Below, in pieces: positions 1 through 11,646 of a stretch of 64,000 nucleotides of DNA. Below the pieces are notes generated by a model. It did not search any database. It saw only the letters and a program-made list of their open reading frames with translations, and had not been told where the DNA came from. Where the stretch lies: the NCBI GenBank assembly GCA_036674765.1, contig JARVKI010000081.1:124001-188000 (forward strand), given 5' to 3'. A program made the position numbers and the translations under genes. Within the stretch, counting starts at the first letter, position 1. The number at the start of each line of letters is the position of its first letter. This DNA is from Seiridium cupressi (taxonomy: Eukaryota > Ascomycota > Sordariomycetes > Amphisphaeriales > Sporocadaceae).

Positions 1-412
1 ATTTAATATTCCAAATCGGATTAGCATTATAATCATAACCCTCACCTCTTTCCTGATATTAGCTCACCAAGCTACCATAGAACATAACACAGACTTGATA
101 TTTGTAGTGACTTTGACATCCTCTTCCAAGGTTCGCGTTGGAGATATGCACAATCGATCACCAACATCGAGGAGAACAGGGGTAATTGAGTCCGAGAACA
201 CCGTCGCTTGAAATTGCAGAGCGCCAGAAGAGTATACCATCGCCGGTCCAAATATTCCAAAAGTCTAGTTGCAATCCCCATCCACCTGCCAGCTCCTTCA
301 ATGTCACATCTGTTTATCTCGTACACATTTGGGTTATGTGAACTTGGCGGCTACCCAAATATTTTATCCTTCAAGATAATCGATGCCTTTCTTCTCCTTT
401 GACCTTACACCC
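1..412. other. window edge, no gene recognised
   Basis: Only short, low-quality reading frames are present. The stretch lies downstream of the MARVEL-type gene on the minus strand and probably holds its 3' untranslated region. Confidence 0.4.
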
Positions 413-1565
413 TCAGCTCTCCACCAATCTCTCAACCCGTGAAGCTCTCGACTCATGCAGCCGTCCTATCTCACTAGGATCATTGCTGAGGTCCTTGCCG
501 TTCTTGGGCGGCTGATACAGATCATATTCCATGTGACCGACATCACCTTCGGCGTATGTATCAGCGGCAGGCTGCGGTGCCGTTGTCGGCTTGATCTTCA
601 CCGGTGGACCGTGTTCGTCGCGGTCTGCACCGTCATTGAAATACAGCCTATCGCTGTCATGCAGCGATGATACTTCGCCCCATGTTGCGACCTGCCGCGT
701 TTGCATGTCGCCGGGCTGCTGATGCATCGGCAGCATGTCTGGGTTCAAGGGCGGGCCAGCCGGTTCGCGACGTCGGAACGCGCCAAATATTCCCCTTTTG
801 CCTTCCCGACGCTGCGGTGGAGCTCCGTAATGGTCTGACTTGTTGATATACTCCCCGTCAGCATCGCGGATAGGACGTGAGGCTCTATGGCGGCTACGAT
901 TCATGTGAATCTCCAAGAATATGGAGACGATGAAGAAGAGACTACAGGTCGACGATATGTGCATTAGCAAATTGTCATATTAGCCGAATGGGCAAAATGC
1001 ACGAGTCCGGGTGTACTTGTATGAAGCAAAGGTGCTTCGCCAATGGACATCAGATCCACGAGCGGTAAAGGGGCTTTACGTACATTGCGATGCATGCGAC
1101 GATCAAGCAGACCGTCTCTAGACGGCAGGTTACCTGGAAAGTCGGCAACCCTACTGTGCCAATCACACCGCCCTCAGCATTGCTGGGAGTGGCAGCGGCA
1201 TCTCCCGAGCCAAAGACGGTGTTAACTGTGTCGCCACTACACGAACTCGCGCCGTCGCGGTTTGCGATAGCGACATAAATGTAGGCGCCAATGAGGCCAA
1301 TGTCAAGAACCATGGCAATGAATGAAGTGCCGGCGTGGCCAGCGCAGCATAAGACCAACAGCACTCCACTCAAGGTGTATACTGTTCCGACCCCTGAAAT
1401 CCCCTCAACGGCCTTCACACCAGTCGAAATGGTTAGCTTTCCTTTGATCATGGTGGCGAGGAAGTAGGCGTAGATACCCAGTATCACGACTGAGCAGACG
1501 AATTGGACTCCGCGTAGAAGCCATTGAACACACTTGAGGCCGGCGATCCCCGACGAGGAACCCAT
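413..1565 (-). CDS. MARVEL-type four-helix membrane protein
   Basis: Two exons, 1565-1084 and 941-413, are joined by a 142-nt intron (donor GTACGT, acceptor CTGTAG, upstream CTAAT branch site). They give about 336 residues. The splice keeps the frame and completes the fourth membrane helix: exon 1 ends ...LIVACIA and exon 2 opens ILFFIVSIFLEIHM. The first ~180 residues hold four hydrophobic segments with short loops, as in MARVEL-domain proteins. The rest is a charged, proline-rich cytoplasmic tail without helices. Fungal proteins of this layout sit in the plasma membrane and are linked to membrane organisation, but few have a tested role. The start at 1565 opens MGSSSGIAGLKCVQWLLRG, a normal N-terminus for the family. 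The family call rests on topology and general resemblance. Confidence 0.75.
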
Positions 1566-2274
1566 GCCGATGTATTGCGATTCCCAGCGTTTAGCAAGGC
1601 TCTTGTTGAGTGCAAAAATACAGTCAATTTGGACGCAAAATATCCAGCGATTGTAATGAAGATTGCATACAGTTTGCCGGGAAATCGCTGAAGCGGCAAC
1701 TGCTAGAAGCTACCTGTAGACATATAAGTAAAACGTGCATAAGTAAAATGACGTCGAGAGTGACAGGCCATAAGCAAGTTTGGGCGAGCCATGTCATCGC
1801 CCAGGGTTCTCCTCTATAATGGCTCGTGCTATTGTTGCGACGCCTACCCACGATTCGCACCCCACGCAACTACCGTTCTGTCCGTGTTTCAGATCGAGAA
1901 TCCCTGCTACCCAACTCACTCACTGCCTTTACACGGAATCCCAATGGCGTCCCAGAACATCTGGTAGTATTCAACATTGAACAATTAGTTCTATTGATTG
2001 GCTAAACGGTGAAAGATGTGCCATTATGACCGCTACGGTGGAGTCAAGATCTAACAGGATAGATGCATCTCCAAGATCATCTCATTATAGAAGCGAAGGA
2101 ATACATATCCAGCTATTGACCAATCAGGTATATCACCATCCTAATCCTTGAAACCTTAATACTAGCCAGTGCTTCAGCACTTTCGGGCCACCCGTTTCGA
2201 CACCCTCCCCAAATCCATGACTGCCCACCTATCAAGCACCTACACAATTTCCAGTTAGCGCGAAACTATAACGG
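1566..2274. other. intergenic, upstream of the MARVEL-type gene
   Basis: No coding region recognised. This should contain the promoter of the minus-strand MARVEL-type gene, but I see no convincing TATA box or repeat. Confidence 0.4.
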
Positions 2275-2838
2275 CGATACCTTCGTCGAAATCGCGCCTG
2301 AGGATGTTTCAATAACGAAGTCCACGTCATGTACATCAACATCTCCATGGACAACGTAGTACACTGCTTCACTGGTATCGCCGTATGAATTGGGCTCCGC
2401 TAGAAGGATATAGGTCTGGCAGGATGCTTGTACCTCAGACGTGGCTAGGTCCTGCCAGCGGGAGAGTCTCGCGAGCTATCTGGGCGAGAATTTGAGAGTC
2501 GAAGGCGTCCCGGTGCAAAAGTTCAGCGATATGTATGCCAAGTCTCTAGCACCAACAGTATATCAAGGATTTGTAAAGATGATAACGAGGTTCGAACATA
2601 TGACAACTCAGGCTCCAGTTCGATTGAAAACAGGAACCTTCTGTGGATCGTACTTCCAGGCTTGTATCGCAATTGGAAATAATACAGAATCCCCTTGAGG
2701 TTTCACATTTCCTAGCTCTTCTCCAGCCCAATGACGTGCAAGTGCTCGGGCCATGTGCTTCGAACCAATTCTGTCCAAGCCGAGACGGTCATATCGCCCA
2801 GAAAGCAATTCACATGGAACTATACTGCCGACAGAGGC
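2275..2838. pseudogene. degenerate coding-like stretch, family unknown
   Basis: On the minus strand one frame runs from 2838 to 2275 with protein-like composition, interrupted by three stops (2610-2608, 2565-2563, 2478-2476). The final stop-free segment contains HGDVDVHDVDFVIE. It has no ATG at its open end. On the plus strand the same DNA is open for about 94 codons (2414-2698). There the segment containing ENLRVEGVPVQKFSDMYAK loosely resembles the C-terminal part of NmrA-like NAD(P)-binding proteins. The two readings exclude each other and neither is complete. It looks like a gene remnant, but strand and family are unresolved. Confidence 0.25.
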
Positions 2839-5502
2839 CTAGTTCAAGTATTCGAAACCTTGGAGCAGCTCCCATGAATATAGAGAAGTCCACTGAGGAA
2901 TGAACCAGGCCACTAACATATTCACCCGCGCCCCCCCCCCCCCCCAAAACCCATTTCCACAAGTGTACATGAATCGCTCTTTGGGTTGTCCTCGCCTGTG
3001 GCGTGATAGAGATCCGAGGCCATCGTCAATGGCACCTAACAGTGGCATAGCTTCCGTCGGAGAAGTTGGTGAGCGCGTCATTGTGTCATGAGAAACAAGC
3101 TGATCTGTAAGCCTCAAGAGACGAAGCAAAAAGTAATGTGTTACACAGCGGCAACACGCAGGCCAACTCCAACTGCAGCTGCTTTAAGTGAATCCAGGGG
3201 TCTGATTCGAGTACAATATTGGCAATGGAGTTAGAAAAGCAACCAATAAGGAGCATTGATGCCTTGGCATGTCGAAAGGTGTTCCAGCCAGGATCATTTT
3301 GAAAGAAATAAATGTATTGTATATTGACTGAGGAATTTAACATGAGAAACAACCTCAGGAATGGCATCACACTGTTTAGGGAATACTTCGTGGAGGGCGC
3401 CAGTTGAGAACTAACTACTGCCAAATCATGCTTTTAGGTGGCATTGCAGACGAAGTCAAGATTACTAAATTGCAAGTGTCATACGTTTACGGTACAACTA
3501 CTCTCGGCCCTCCGTCCGGTCGCCCCTTGTGTTGAAGAAACCCTTGTCCACGTCTGTCAACAGCAGGACAATAAGCGGAAAATACAGCAGGACGTTGAGC
3601 GGTAAATGCAGCGCTCTTCTCTGGCGCCCTTTCTACGTCTCCCTCGAGTATATCGAGAACTGGTTGATTAGACCATTCAAACAGAAATTGTGAGGGGATG
3701 CAGAAGAATGCCTACGAACAAGCCTGGAAGGTATATGCGGCGAAATTTAGGGAAGTTTGGGGGGAGGCGCTTTGACTGGCTGCGCTCTATGTGGGAACTC
3801 ATCATCTGCGTAGTATCAGTTTATCTTCCTTCTTGATAAGCAATATCAACGATGACTCTGATCGGTGATCGTGCTCTGGTAGTATGAAGTATCTATGTTT
3901 ACTTGTCTAGGTGGTGGCTAGTATTTCCTTTGATTGGTCTTAAGGCTCAGTGCGTTCCGCGTCCGCCTGTCATTGCATCCAGCAAGAATTGACGGATTGC
4001 GCTTTTGGTGCAATGATTCGAAACCCAAGAAGGAAGGCCTTAGATGTCATGTGGAAGCTCGAATGGCCTGTGAAATGAAATGAAGTTAACCCTCGGCATC
4101 AGCCAGTTGCCTACTGCTATCCACGGTTGTAAGCCATCACCAGATTGATTCACATCGATATAGCAGCAGCTCGCCGCGAAAACATGTGAAAGATGCGGTG
4201 CGGTGCCGACTTCCACCGAAGACCGAGGAAGATGATTTGAACTTGAAAGTGCGTAGAACCGTAAGTTAGGGGGCCTGCATTGGTAGTCAGGGGCAGGTAT
4301 GGGGCTGACTGTTGGTTGAACCTTAAGTGTCACGCTACCTCGAGACAATTCAATTCTCGGTCAAATAAAACTCAGGAGTTGGAGCAGGATCATAGTGCTG
4401 TTTAATTACGTGCATGCAAGCGCGTTCACGTTCTTGAGGCAAACAAGGGTCGCGTTGTGGGAGCGTGGGGTAGTCCAGAGCCTCATTTTCCAAATATAGT
4501 AACCCCTCGGCACCTTCCTCGAAAGCCTGGAGTCGCGATTCAATGGAGAACCGCCCTCCTCTAAATGGAGAAGGTCCTTCTCGTTCTCTGGGAAACGCTT
4601 GCTGGCCAGCCAGTCACCCGGGTCTCATTCGGCTGGTCATACGCCGCCCTCGATAGCCTCTTCATCCCGCTGAATCGGCAACCCGTGTTACCAGCCACAA
4701 GGGCGGCCCGCCACACACGTTCGGCAGACACACCACGAGTTATAGCTCAATTCGCGGTTGCCCTGGTTCTGGTTATGGTGTAAACCTGGTCTCTCATCCC
4801 GTGCGAAGATCCGGGGTAGCGTCGAGGATGCAGTCTCAAAGGATCATGCACGCGCAAGGCACCCTTGAACGGCCCGACATTTTTCTCAGGGTCGCACCAA
4901 GAATAGCTTTTATGCAGGTACCAAGAGCCAGGGTGCCTAAATCTAGCTGCCAAAGGGTTGTGCTGAGCTCCCACCCACCACTTCGTAGATCATAGACTAA
5001 TGAATGATATGCTACACGCATCGATTTTGACATCTCCAACTGGATATCCTGAATGGGTATTCTAGGGGAAGCGTCCAACTGTGGCAACGTTGCGTATTGG
5101 TTAGTGGCAGGAGAAACACATTTGCTGGGGGCTGGATTTGGCATGAAGGTGTGCCCACACGTGGATTCTAGAAGGGGACCTTGCAATCTCAATTCGGCCG
5201 CTTCTTTGCCCCATCAGTTGGCAGTGGACTGTGATGATGAACGGACCTGGCAGATTGAGCACGCTTAAGGTTCGGGTGGTATTGGCCCTCGACCCGCGAA
5301 ACATGGGTTGCGTTTATCCTCCACCCTCCTTGACGATACAACCTCTTAATTTCAGGAGAGTGCGACCAAACTAGCTATTGAGATTTCAGAAGCTGGAATC
5401 ATTGGAAATACCATAGTCGGGGCTGAAAATTCTCCAATCTTATGATTTTCGGCGGAATGTCACTATCCAGGGTCCTTTGCGTCAAGGTTCCTCTAAAGGA
5501 CA
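2839..5502. other. long intergenic stretch, no recognised gene
   Basis: Nothing recognisable over 2.6 kb. A 15-C homopolymer lies at 2931-2945. Moderately long minus-strand frames at 3424-3086, 4348-4040 and around 4580-4380 are uninterrupted but match no family I know, and they lack splice-supported extensions. The right end forms the promoter of the GH64 gene. Confidence 0.35.
2931..2945. repeat. poly-C homopolymer, 15 nt
   Basis: Fifteen consecutive C residues followed by AAAACCC. Runs this long are prone to length error in sequencing. Confidence 0.9.
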
Positions 5503-5512
5503 CATATATAAC
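5503..5512 (+). promoter_or_regulatory. TATA-like element of the GH64 gene
   Basis: ACATATATAA lies about 136 nt before the ATG at 5648, a plausible spacing for a TATA element with a leader of about 100 nt. Confidence 0.4.
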
Positions 5513-5647
5513 GTGTAATCCGGTTTGATATTCATTTCTTCTGATCGATTGATAGATACGACTTTTAGTGCACAATTCGACGATTTACCCTCATCTCTAC
5601 CGAGGCCTAGTCTTTCCATTCGATATCCATTTCCCCCTCGACAAACA

Positions 5648-7019
5648 ATGTATCGTATAGCGCTCCGTGCGTTCATATGCTTCACCCTTCTCAACACATT
5701 GGGTGCCGCAATACCGCTTATGGTACATCCCGGTACTGTTCACGATATTATAATAACAGAAGATAACACTGTCAATGGCACCGATGCCCCCAATCTGGCT
5801 CCTCTAACAGCCCTTGCGGCGGACCCCTTAAAGATTTCCATCGCCAATAATATGAGTGGAAGCAGCTCCTTGATGGCATACATCACTGGTCGTAACGCTG
5901 ATGGCGTTGTGGTTTTCCTGTCACCTGAAGGTTCATGGTATTTCCCAGATCCCGATGGAAGCACAACACCAATTCAAGTCCTTGACGACATGGGATTGGC
6001 ACTCGGCGGTCTCGGCGGAACAACTACATTTCAGCTACCAGGGTATATCACTGCAGCACGCATATGGGTGTCTGAGGGGCCACTCAATTTCTATACTGTG
6101 GCAACTGGAGGCACTCAACTCGTGGAGCCCTCGTTCTCAAACCCCAGTGACCCATCAGCAGCTATAAACTGGGGTTTCGTTGAGTTGACCTATACTGCAG
6201 ACGGAATTTGGGCCAACCTCTCATTCGTGGACTTTGTTGGTTTAGTCATGGGCATGAGTCTCACCCTAGGCAGTGGTGAGGTACAAACACGGAAAGGTCT
6301 CAAGGCCGATGCCATTACGGGCATCTGTAATGCTTTGGTGGCACAGACTGCAATAGACGGGCAGCCTTGGAACGAATTATGCGTTACTGACAGCAACGGT
6401 AAAGCTCTCAGGGTCATCTCGCCCAATATCTATCTTGAGATCATGAAAGGAGCCTTTGAGACATATTTCGATGATTACATTGAGGAAGTGGTGAGCATTA
6501 TTTACTAGTCTCCCCAGAAAATATTGAGTGACGAGGACTAATTAGGTGTCTTAGTGGTCGCATTACTCTACTCAGAACTTGACTATCGACACTCAATCTG
6601 GCCCCGGTCTAGTTGGCTGTCAAGTCCAAGGCGGCTACAATTTGTTCTGCGAAGACGACAACCGAAGTTATAGCAAGCCCAGCGCCCAGGATATCTTCGG
6701 CTGCAACTCAGGTCCCTTTGCTCTCATTGACGGGGACAATGCGGTCCATCAAGCTGCCGTACCTCGACTATGTGCAGCCTTCAATCGTGGCACACTGCTT
6801 GCGAATGGTGGTAATGTACAACCTTCGTTGAGCAGTGACTCCTACTATCTCTCAAGCCCAAACAATCATTACTCTCGCATCGTTCACGAGTATGAAACTG
6901 ATGGACTTGGATACGCGTTTTCATACGATGATGTGAACCCCAACGGGGAGAACGAGGCAGGTCTTGTCGCAGGATCAGATCCTCAGCTGCTGCAAATTGT
7001 CATTGGAGGGTTCTCATGA
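5648..7019 (+). CDS. secreted GH64-type beta-1,3-glucanase
   Basis: Exons 5648-6490 and 6555-7019 flank a 64-nt intron (GTGAGC...CTTAG, with a CTAAT site). They encode about 435 residues. A signal peptide covers roughly residues 1-21 (MYRIALRAFICFTLLNTLGAA). The body matches the GH64 / thaumatin-like glucanase fold. The C-terminal half carries GCNSGPFALIDGDNAVHQA and, near the end, GYAFSYDDVNPNGENEAG, both typical of GH64. GH64 enzymes cut linear beta-1,3-glucan (laminarin, callose, fungal wall glucan), classically releasing pentaose. Exon 2 begins WSHYSTQNLTI, the usual family sequence, which fixes the splice. The protein is secreted and no carbohydrate-binding module is seen. It could act in wall remodelling or in attack on other fungi or plant callose. 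Confidence 0.88.
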
Positions 7020-8590
7020 GCAGTATTTATGAGGGGGCAGTCTTTTCACGATCAGGGTGGTTCGACGACGATCATTTCAAGATGTATAAATATGATGTGA
7101 GCAAAGTTTAGCTTGATTAACGTGACGCTTGTACATAATGAGGTGGAGATGAAGAAATTCTTGGAATTCATGTATATAACAGCTATCAGTATAGAGACAT
7201 TTCAATCAATATGTGTTTGTAAGGTAATGCAACAATTGCACGTAAAACTCAGTACTTCTCTCCTCATCGTGGCTTTTTAAGAGGAACAAATATTACGGTG
7301 CTGACTGGAGCTATGAGCAACAAAGGCACCTGTAGTCTGGACCAGTGAAGAGGCGAAAATCCAAGACCCGCAATCACAGCAATTTGGTCAGTTCACAGAA
7401 TTCCAAGCTTATCATATCTCAAGTCCTTTGTTTCATTCACCAAATCAGGTCGGGTGCCAAGAATAATTAGACCTGGCACGCAATCACTACTCAGCTTCTT
7501 GGCAGGTCAAACAAGGATGATCGGAGAAGATAGAAATTATGTTTTGCTTCTCAGATCAAAAAGGGTCATGCGAGGTTTCTCACGGAAGCAGTGGAGCAAC
7601 ACGGCATGAAGCAAGTCTATCCTTTTCAATATAGTTGCTCGCTAAGTTTACGTGGGAGTACTTTGTTTGGGAGAGCCCACAGCTTAGTGAATAGGCTTGC
7701 TCATCCATGACCTACTTACATAGATCAATAGCACGGACGTTGTAGTGTCATTAGCTATTTGTACTAAGCTGAAACTACACATTCAACGTAGCCTAGAGTG
7801 GCGCAGCATGTGAGGACGGGGTGACTTGACCCTGAGTCTGGCCATTTTCTGGGGCGCATCAGAAACCAGGCTACCCGGTATTGTTGAATAAGTTCAATAA
7901 AGCTAATCACATCTTTCTTTTTCTTACAATAATGTGCTAGATGGTGCCACGAGGGGACTAAAGCAGTATCAATCGCGGATTGTACGAGGTAAGTGTCGAG
8001 ATGGACGAAGGCATGAGGAACGACTTGAGTTATTGACTTAGTATCGGGAGGAAGCCGGAGATAAATAGGCAGCTAGTTTAGTCTATATATACACGATAGT
8101 GGAGGTTGGGTAGGCCGATAATGTTGGAGACTGGGCTCTTATTCTCTGAGTAATAACCAAGCATATCATCTGCAGTAGTCTTAAATACGTTGACCGAGAA
8201 AGCGTTCATCGATACTGTTACTAGGATTGTGTCTTGAAAAGGCAGTACGAGCACACCAAACGAAATATGGACCGAGATCGTGGAGCGGTATTTGCTGAAC
8301 AGAACGTCGATTGCAGCCAACACACTGCCACTCTTTAGCGACAACGATGACAAACCATGTCTATTTCGGGCTATTTTTCTCCGTCTTTTTGCCAGCTTTC
8401 CATTTCTGAACTATTGAGTTCAACAAAGCTCATCCGCCAATCAAAAGTCACCGTTCGTAGTTTTCGCCAAGCCATGATACTGGATCAAGGTGTAGCACAA
8501 CCCGCAACCACGTCGGGTATGGGAAAGTCGAACGATTGCCAAAGGTCGGTCGGCGGCACGCTATGAAGTTGATCCGCATAAAGCTGGCCC
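7020..8590. other. intergenic, no recognised gene
   Basis: No family recognised in either direction. A minus-strand frame at 8353-8078 is open for about 90 codons but has no recognisable motif. The left end should carry the GH64 terminator. Confidence 0.4.
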
Positions 8591-9424
8591 TCAGAACTTC
8601 CTCACAAACGTGAGGTTCTTGAAATCCTCTGGCGTCTCGATGCGTATGCGCGAGCTGCGGATCTCGGGCCGGGCCAGGATCTTCTCGTAGACAGAGGCAA
8701 ACTCGGAGGCCTTCGTCACGCCGTGCTTGGCGGCGTCCTCGTCTACCTCGACACGGAACATGAGGTAGACCTCATTAGCGCGCACGTTCGTCTTTTCGTT
8801 TTCACGGGCTGCCGCCGTAGCCATGGAGAACAGCGGGCCCTGCGTCATGGCCGGCAGCGGGAAGACGGCCGCGTCGCCCTGTGAGCCAGTGCATATAGTC
8901 CACGTGCTGTTGGGGTGCTTCTGCTCCAGAAGATACTCAATGGTATCGCGGTAGGAGACTGCGGTTTTTTTTTCCATGTCAGGGCCCTACTCGCCGGAGA
9001 ATAACGGGGATGGTACCTACAAAAGTTCGCTTCGAAGCCCATGTTCATGTTTTTGCGAAGGCGCTCGGTGGTAATATCCTTGAGCGGAACATCAGCGTAC
9101 TCACCGCCAACTCAACCAAAAATGTCAGTCCATTTACTACGAAAGTGCAGAGGGCAGTGACAAACCGCAGGTGTAGACATGCTGGAAAGCCGGTAGTTTG
9201 CCGGCTTTGACCTGTTCAACAACACTTTTCACCCCCGTACCTGACGTGACGTCGGCTTCGACGATCTTGATGCCCTCGGACGTTCCCACGTGCTTTAAGA
9301 GCTTGTCGGCAGAGGCTTGGTTGCGGGCTATGGCCAGGACCTGGCGTTTGGAGCGTAGGGCACCGATGATGGCTGCCACACCAATGTTTCCACTGGCTCC
9401 GACTACTAGCACGCGCTCGATCAT
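8591..9424 (-). CDS. NAD(P)-binding Rossmann-fold protein (SDR-like)
   Basis: Three exons, 9424-9166, 9110-9021 and 8958-8591, with introns of 55 and 62 nt, give 238 residues in frame. The N-terminus MIERVLVVGASGNIGVAAI contains the GxxGxxG dinucleotide loop. NMGFE followed by ANFFSYRDTI in the middle and CTGSQGD further on match small atypical short-chain dehydrogenases of fungi. Those proteins often lack a strict YxxxK pair, and here too no clear catalytic pair is visible. The second intron ends in a run of nine A, and joining to TCTCCTAC restores the family sequence exactly. The substrate is unknown. It lies next to the disturbed metabolic region but appears intact. Confidence 0.8.
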
Positions 9425-10241
9425 CGTGGATACTGGGCAGAGTATAGTGGGTCTTTGAGGTATTTGGAGAGTGTAAGAGTGAAATGGATGTAGTATCGAG
9501 GTAGCTAGTCTGCAAATGCCTTTCTCCCAGTTGTAGTCTTCATCTTGGGGGACAATCCCTCGAAATGAGAGCGCATTTCTGCATAGTTATACCGAAGCTG
9601 GAATACCATTGACGAACTAAGAGCTCAGGCTCCAAGCTCCATGCTGTGTAATACTCGCGGCGCTTGACCTTGTGCAGATTACAAATGACGGTGCAAATCC
9701 AGTCCGGTGCCCCGACTTCACTGACACGGCGAGACCCCACTTGCCTGGCTGGGAATCATCAATCGCACTCTTCACTAAACGCAGGCCCGATGAACAAACG
9801 CTATTGTATATGACAAATATGAGGAGAGAAGCACAGATGCACTGAATTATAACCGAGAAAATTAGTCGGCTCACAAGGCACTGAGCTTGACTTTGACCTC
9901 ACCGAAGTCTCCCAATAGGCATTCTAAGGGTGCTACGTCGTCCGTTGCTTCAGAATAATGAGGGACCAGACCCATTTTGTAAGGCAAGTGGCGCAAACCC
10001 GGCGGCCCTGTAGGGATCTCGAGGGATCTTCTCCAGGTCTTCTCCAGCACCGTGTCTGTAAGGGTGAAGTGGGGGATCCGTGGAGTACACAATGTAGTTC
10101 CACTAATTCCCTGCTGTCATCCCCAAGCAAGTCAGAGATGGCATTGTGAATTCGTAAACTGCCCAGGTGTGAATGTTGTCGGCATACATAATCTTCCCAT
10201 CGATAGAGAGGGGTTTCAATCGTCTTGGCGAGGTATCCAAC
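9425..10241. other. intergenic with unrecognised coding-like minus-strand frames
   Basis: The minus strand has two coherent but short frames. One, 10092-9871, contains EKTWRRSLEIPTGPPGLRHL and ends GDFGEVKVKLSAL before a stop. The other, 9740-9540, contains YYTAWSLEPELL. Just upstream, around 10200-10100, another minus frame (KIMYADNIHTWAVYEF) stops and is offset from the first. This could be the degraded 3' end of a gene opposed to the dehydrogenase, but I cannot name a family. Confidence 0.25.
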
Positions 10242-11415
10242 ATGGCGTCACGAGTGTCCCCAGTATTGAAACCACTTCTCGCACGGCGAGCCATGTCTGA
10301 TCGTGCGCCCAGGATCCCTTCACTCGCCATCATTGACGATTACCTCAACACATCGGCACCCCACTTTGCACACATCGCACCCGCGCGGTTAGAAATCACC
10401 ACGTTCCGCGACAGCATCGTTCCGGACGGCGAAGAGCAAGTCACTCGCTTGGTCGAGCGTCTAAGGCCGTTCGACCTCATTTCCACAGTGCGCGAGCGTA
10501 CCGCCTTTCCCGGCTCCCTGCTGCGTAGGCTGCCGAATCTGAAGCTCTTGCTTGCGACCGGTACACAATTTGAGAACTTCGACCTGAAGACAGCGCGTGA
10601 GCGTGGAATCCCCGTTGTCGCCGCTCCGGGTCTTGGTCGCACTGATCAGCGGAACTCCGTCCCGGCCCGTCCGAACATCAAGAAAGGCGGCGCTCATCCA
10701 ACCACGCAGCATACCTGGGCCTTGATCTTGGGCGTTGGCCCGCAATGTCGCAACTGATGATGCCGCGTTGAAAACCAGCGACGCATGGCAAAGCGGACTC
10801 GCCACAGGGCTCACGGGCTTGAAACTTGGTATTGTAGGGCTGGGCCGGCTCGGCGCCGCCGTCGCTCGCATAGGTCATCTTGCCTGGGGCATGCGCGTCG
10901 TGTGCTGGAGTGCGAACCTGACCCAGGAGAAGGCTGATCAGATGGCGGCTGACGTCGGTCTAGATCCTGATAATGGTGTTCAAGACGGCAAAACCTTCAA
11001 GGTGGTCAGTAAAGATGAGCTCTTTCGTGACGCCGACGTCGTGAGCTTGCAATATGTGTTGAGCGCCCGCTCACGAGCTATTGTCGGGGCAAAAGAGCTA
11101 CATCTCATGAAGAAGTCGGCACTGCTTGTCAACGCGTCTCGCGGTCCGGTCATAGATCAAGCTGCGCTACTCAACACGCTGGAGCGTGGTGAGATTAGGG
11201 GTGCTGCGTTGGACGTTTTCGACGTTGAGCCCTTGCCCCTAACAAGCCCTTGGCGACAGGACAGACACTGGGGTCAGAACGATCGCTCGCACCTCCTTAC
11301 CACGCCGCACATGGGATACGTTGATGAAGGTCTGATGAACACCTGGTACGCCGAATCAGCAGAGAACGTGGAGCGCTGGCTTGATGGCGAAGAGGTCTTA
11401 CACAGGCTAGTTTGA
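10242..11415 (+). pseudogene. D-2-hydroxyacid dehydrogenase, frameshifted
   Basis: The frame opens at ATG 10242 (or 10293, MSDRAPRIPSLAIIDDYLN) and runs through the substrate domain to HTWALIL. There it leaves frame, and without a shift it would end at 10757. The rest continues one frame over from about 10735 to the stop at 11415. A single extra G at about 10730-10733 (GGGCG where GGCG is expected) explains it, and no GT-AG intron does. Family signatures are all present: the NAD loop GIVGLGRLG, NASRGPVID with the substrate Arg, the Glu of DVFDVEPLPL and the catalytic His of TTPHMGYV. These enzymes reduce 2-keto acids with NAD(P)H. As written the catalytic half is separated, so this is either a recent pseudogene or a one-base sequence error. 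Confidence 0.8.
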
Positions 11416-11646
11416 TTGTTCCCCGGCTGTAGGGGAGTTTCACCCCTAATTCAAGACATGTATTTCTCGACACGACAACCATAAAACAACACATGAAAGG
11501 GAAATCAAGAAGCTCCATGGTTCATCACCAGTAGGAGAGGTGGTATAATTTTATCAGACTTGTGATTAAGATTGTGTTGATGCTGGTCCTGGGAATCATA
11601 AAGTTCTGTGGCCCAGCCTCAGGAGTGGACTAAGTTTTGAGCCAAT

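Noticed and set aside
2931..2945. Poly-C and poly-G runs as functional quadruplex or telomere-like signals
   Set aside because: They are single homopolymers without G-tract spacing or TTAGGG units; length artefact or simple slippage is more likely.
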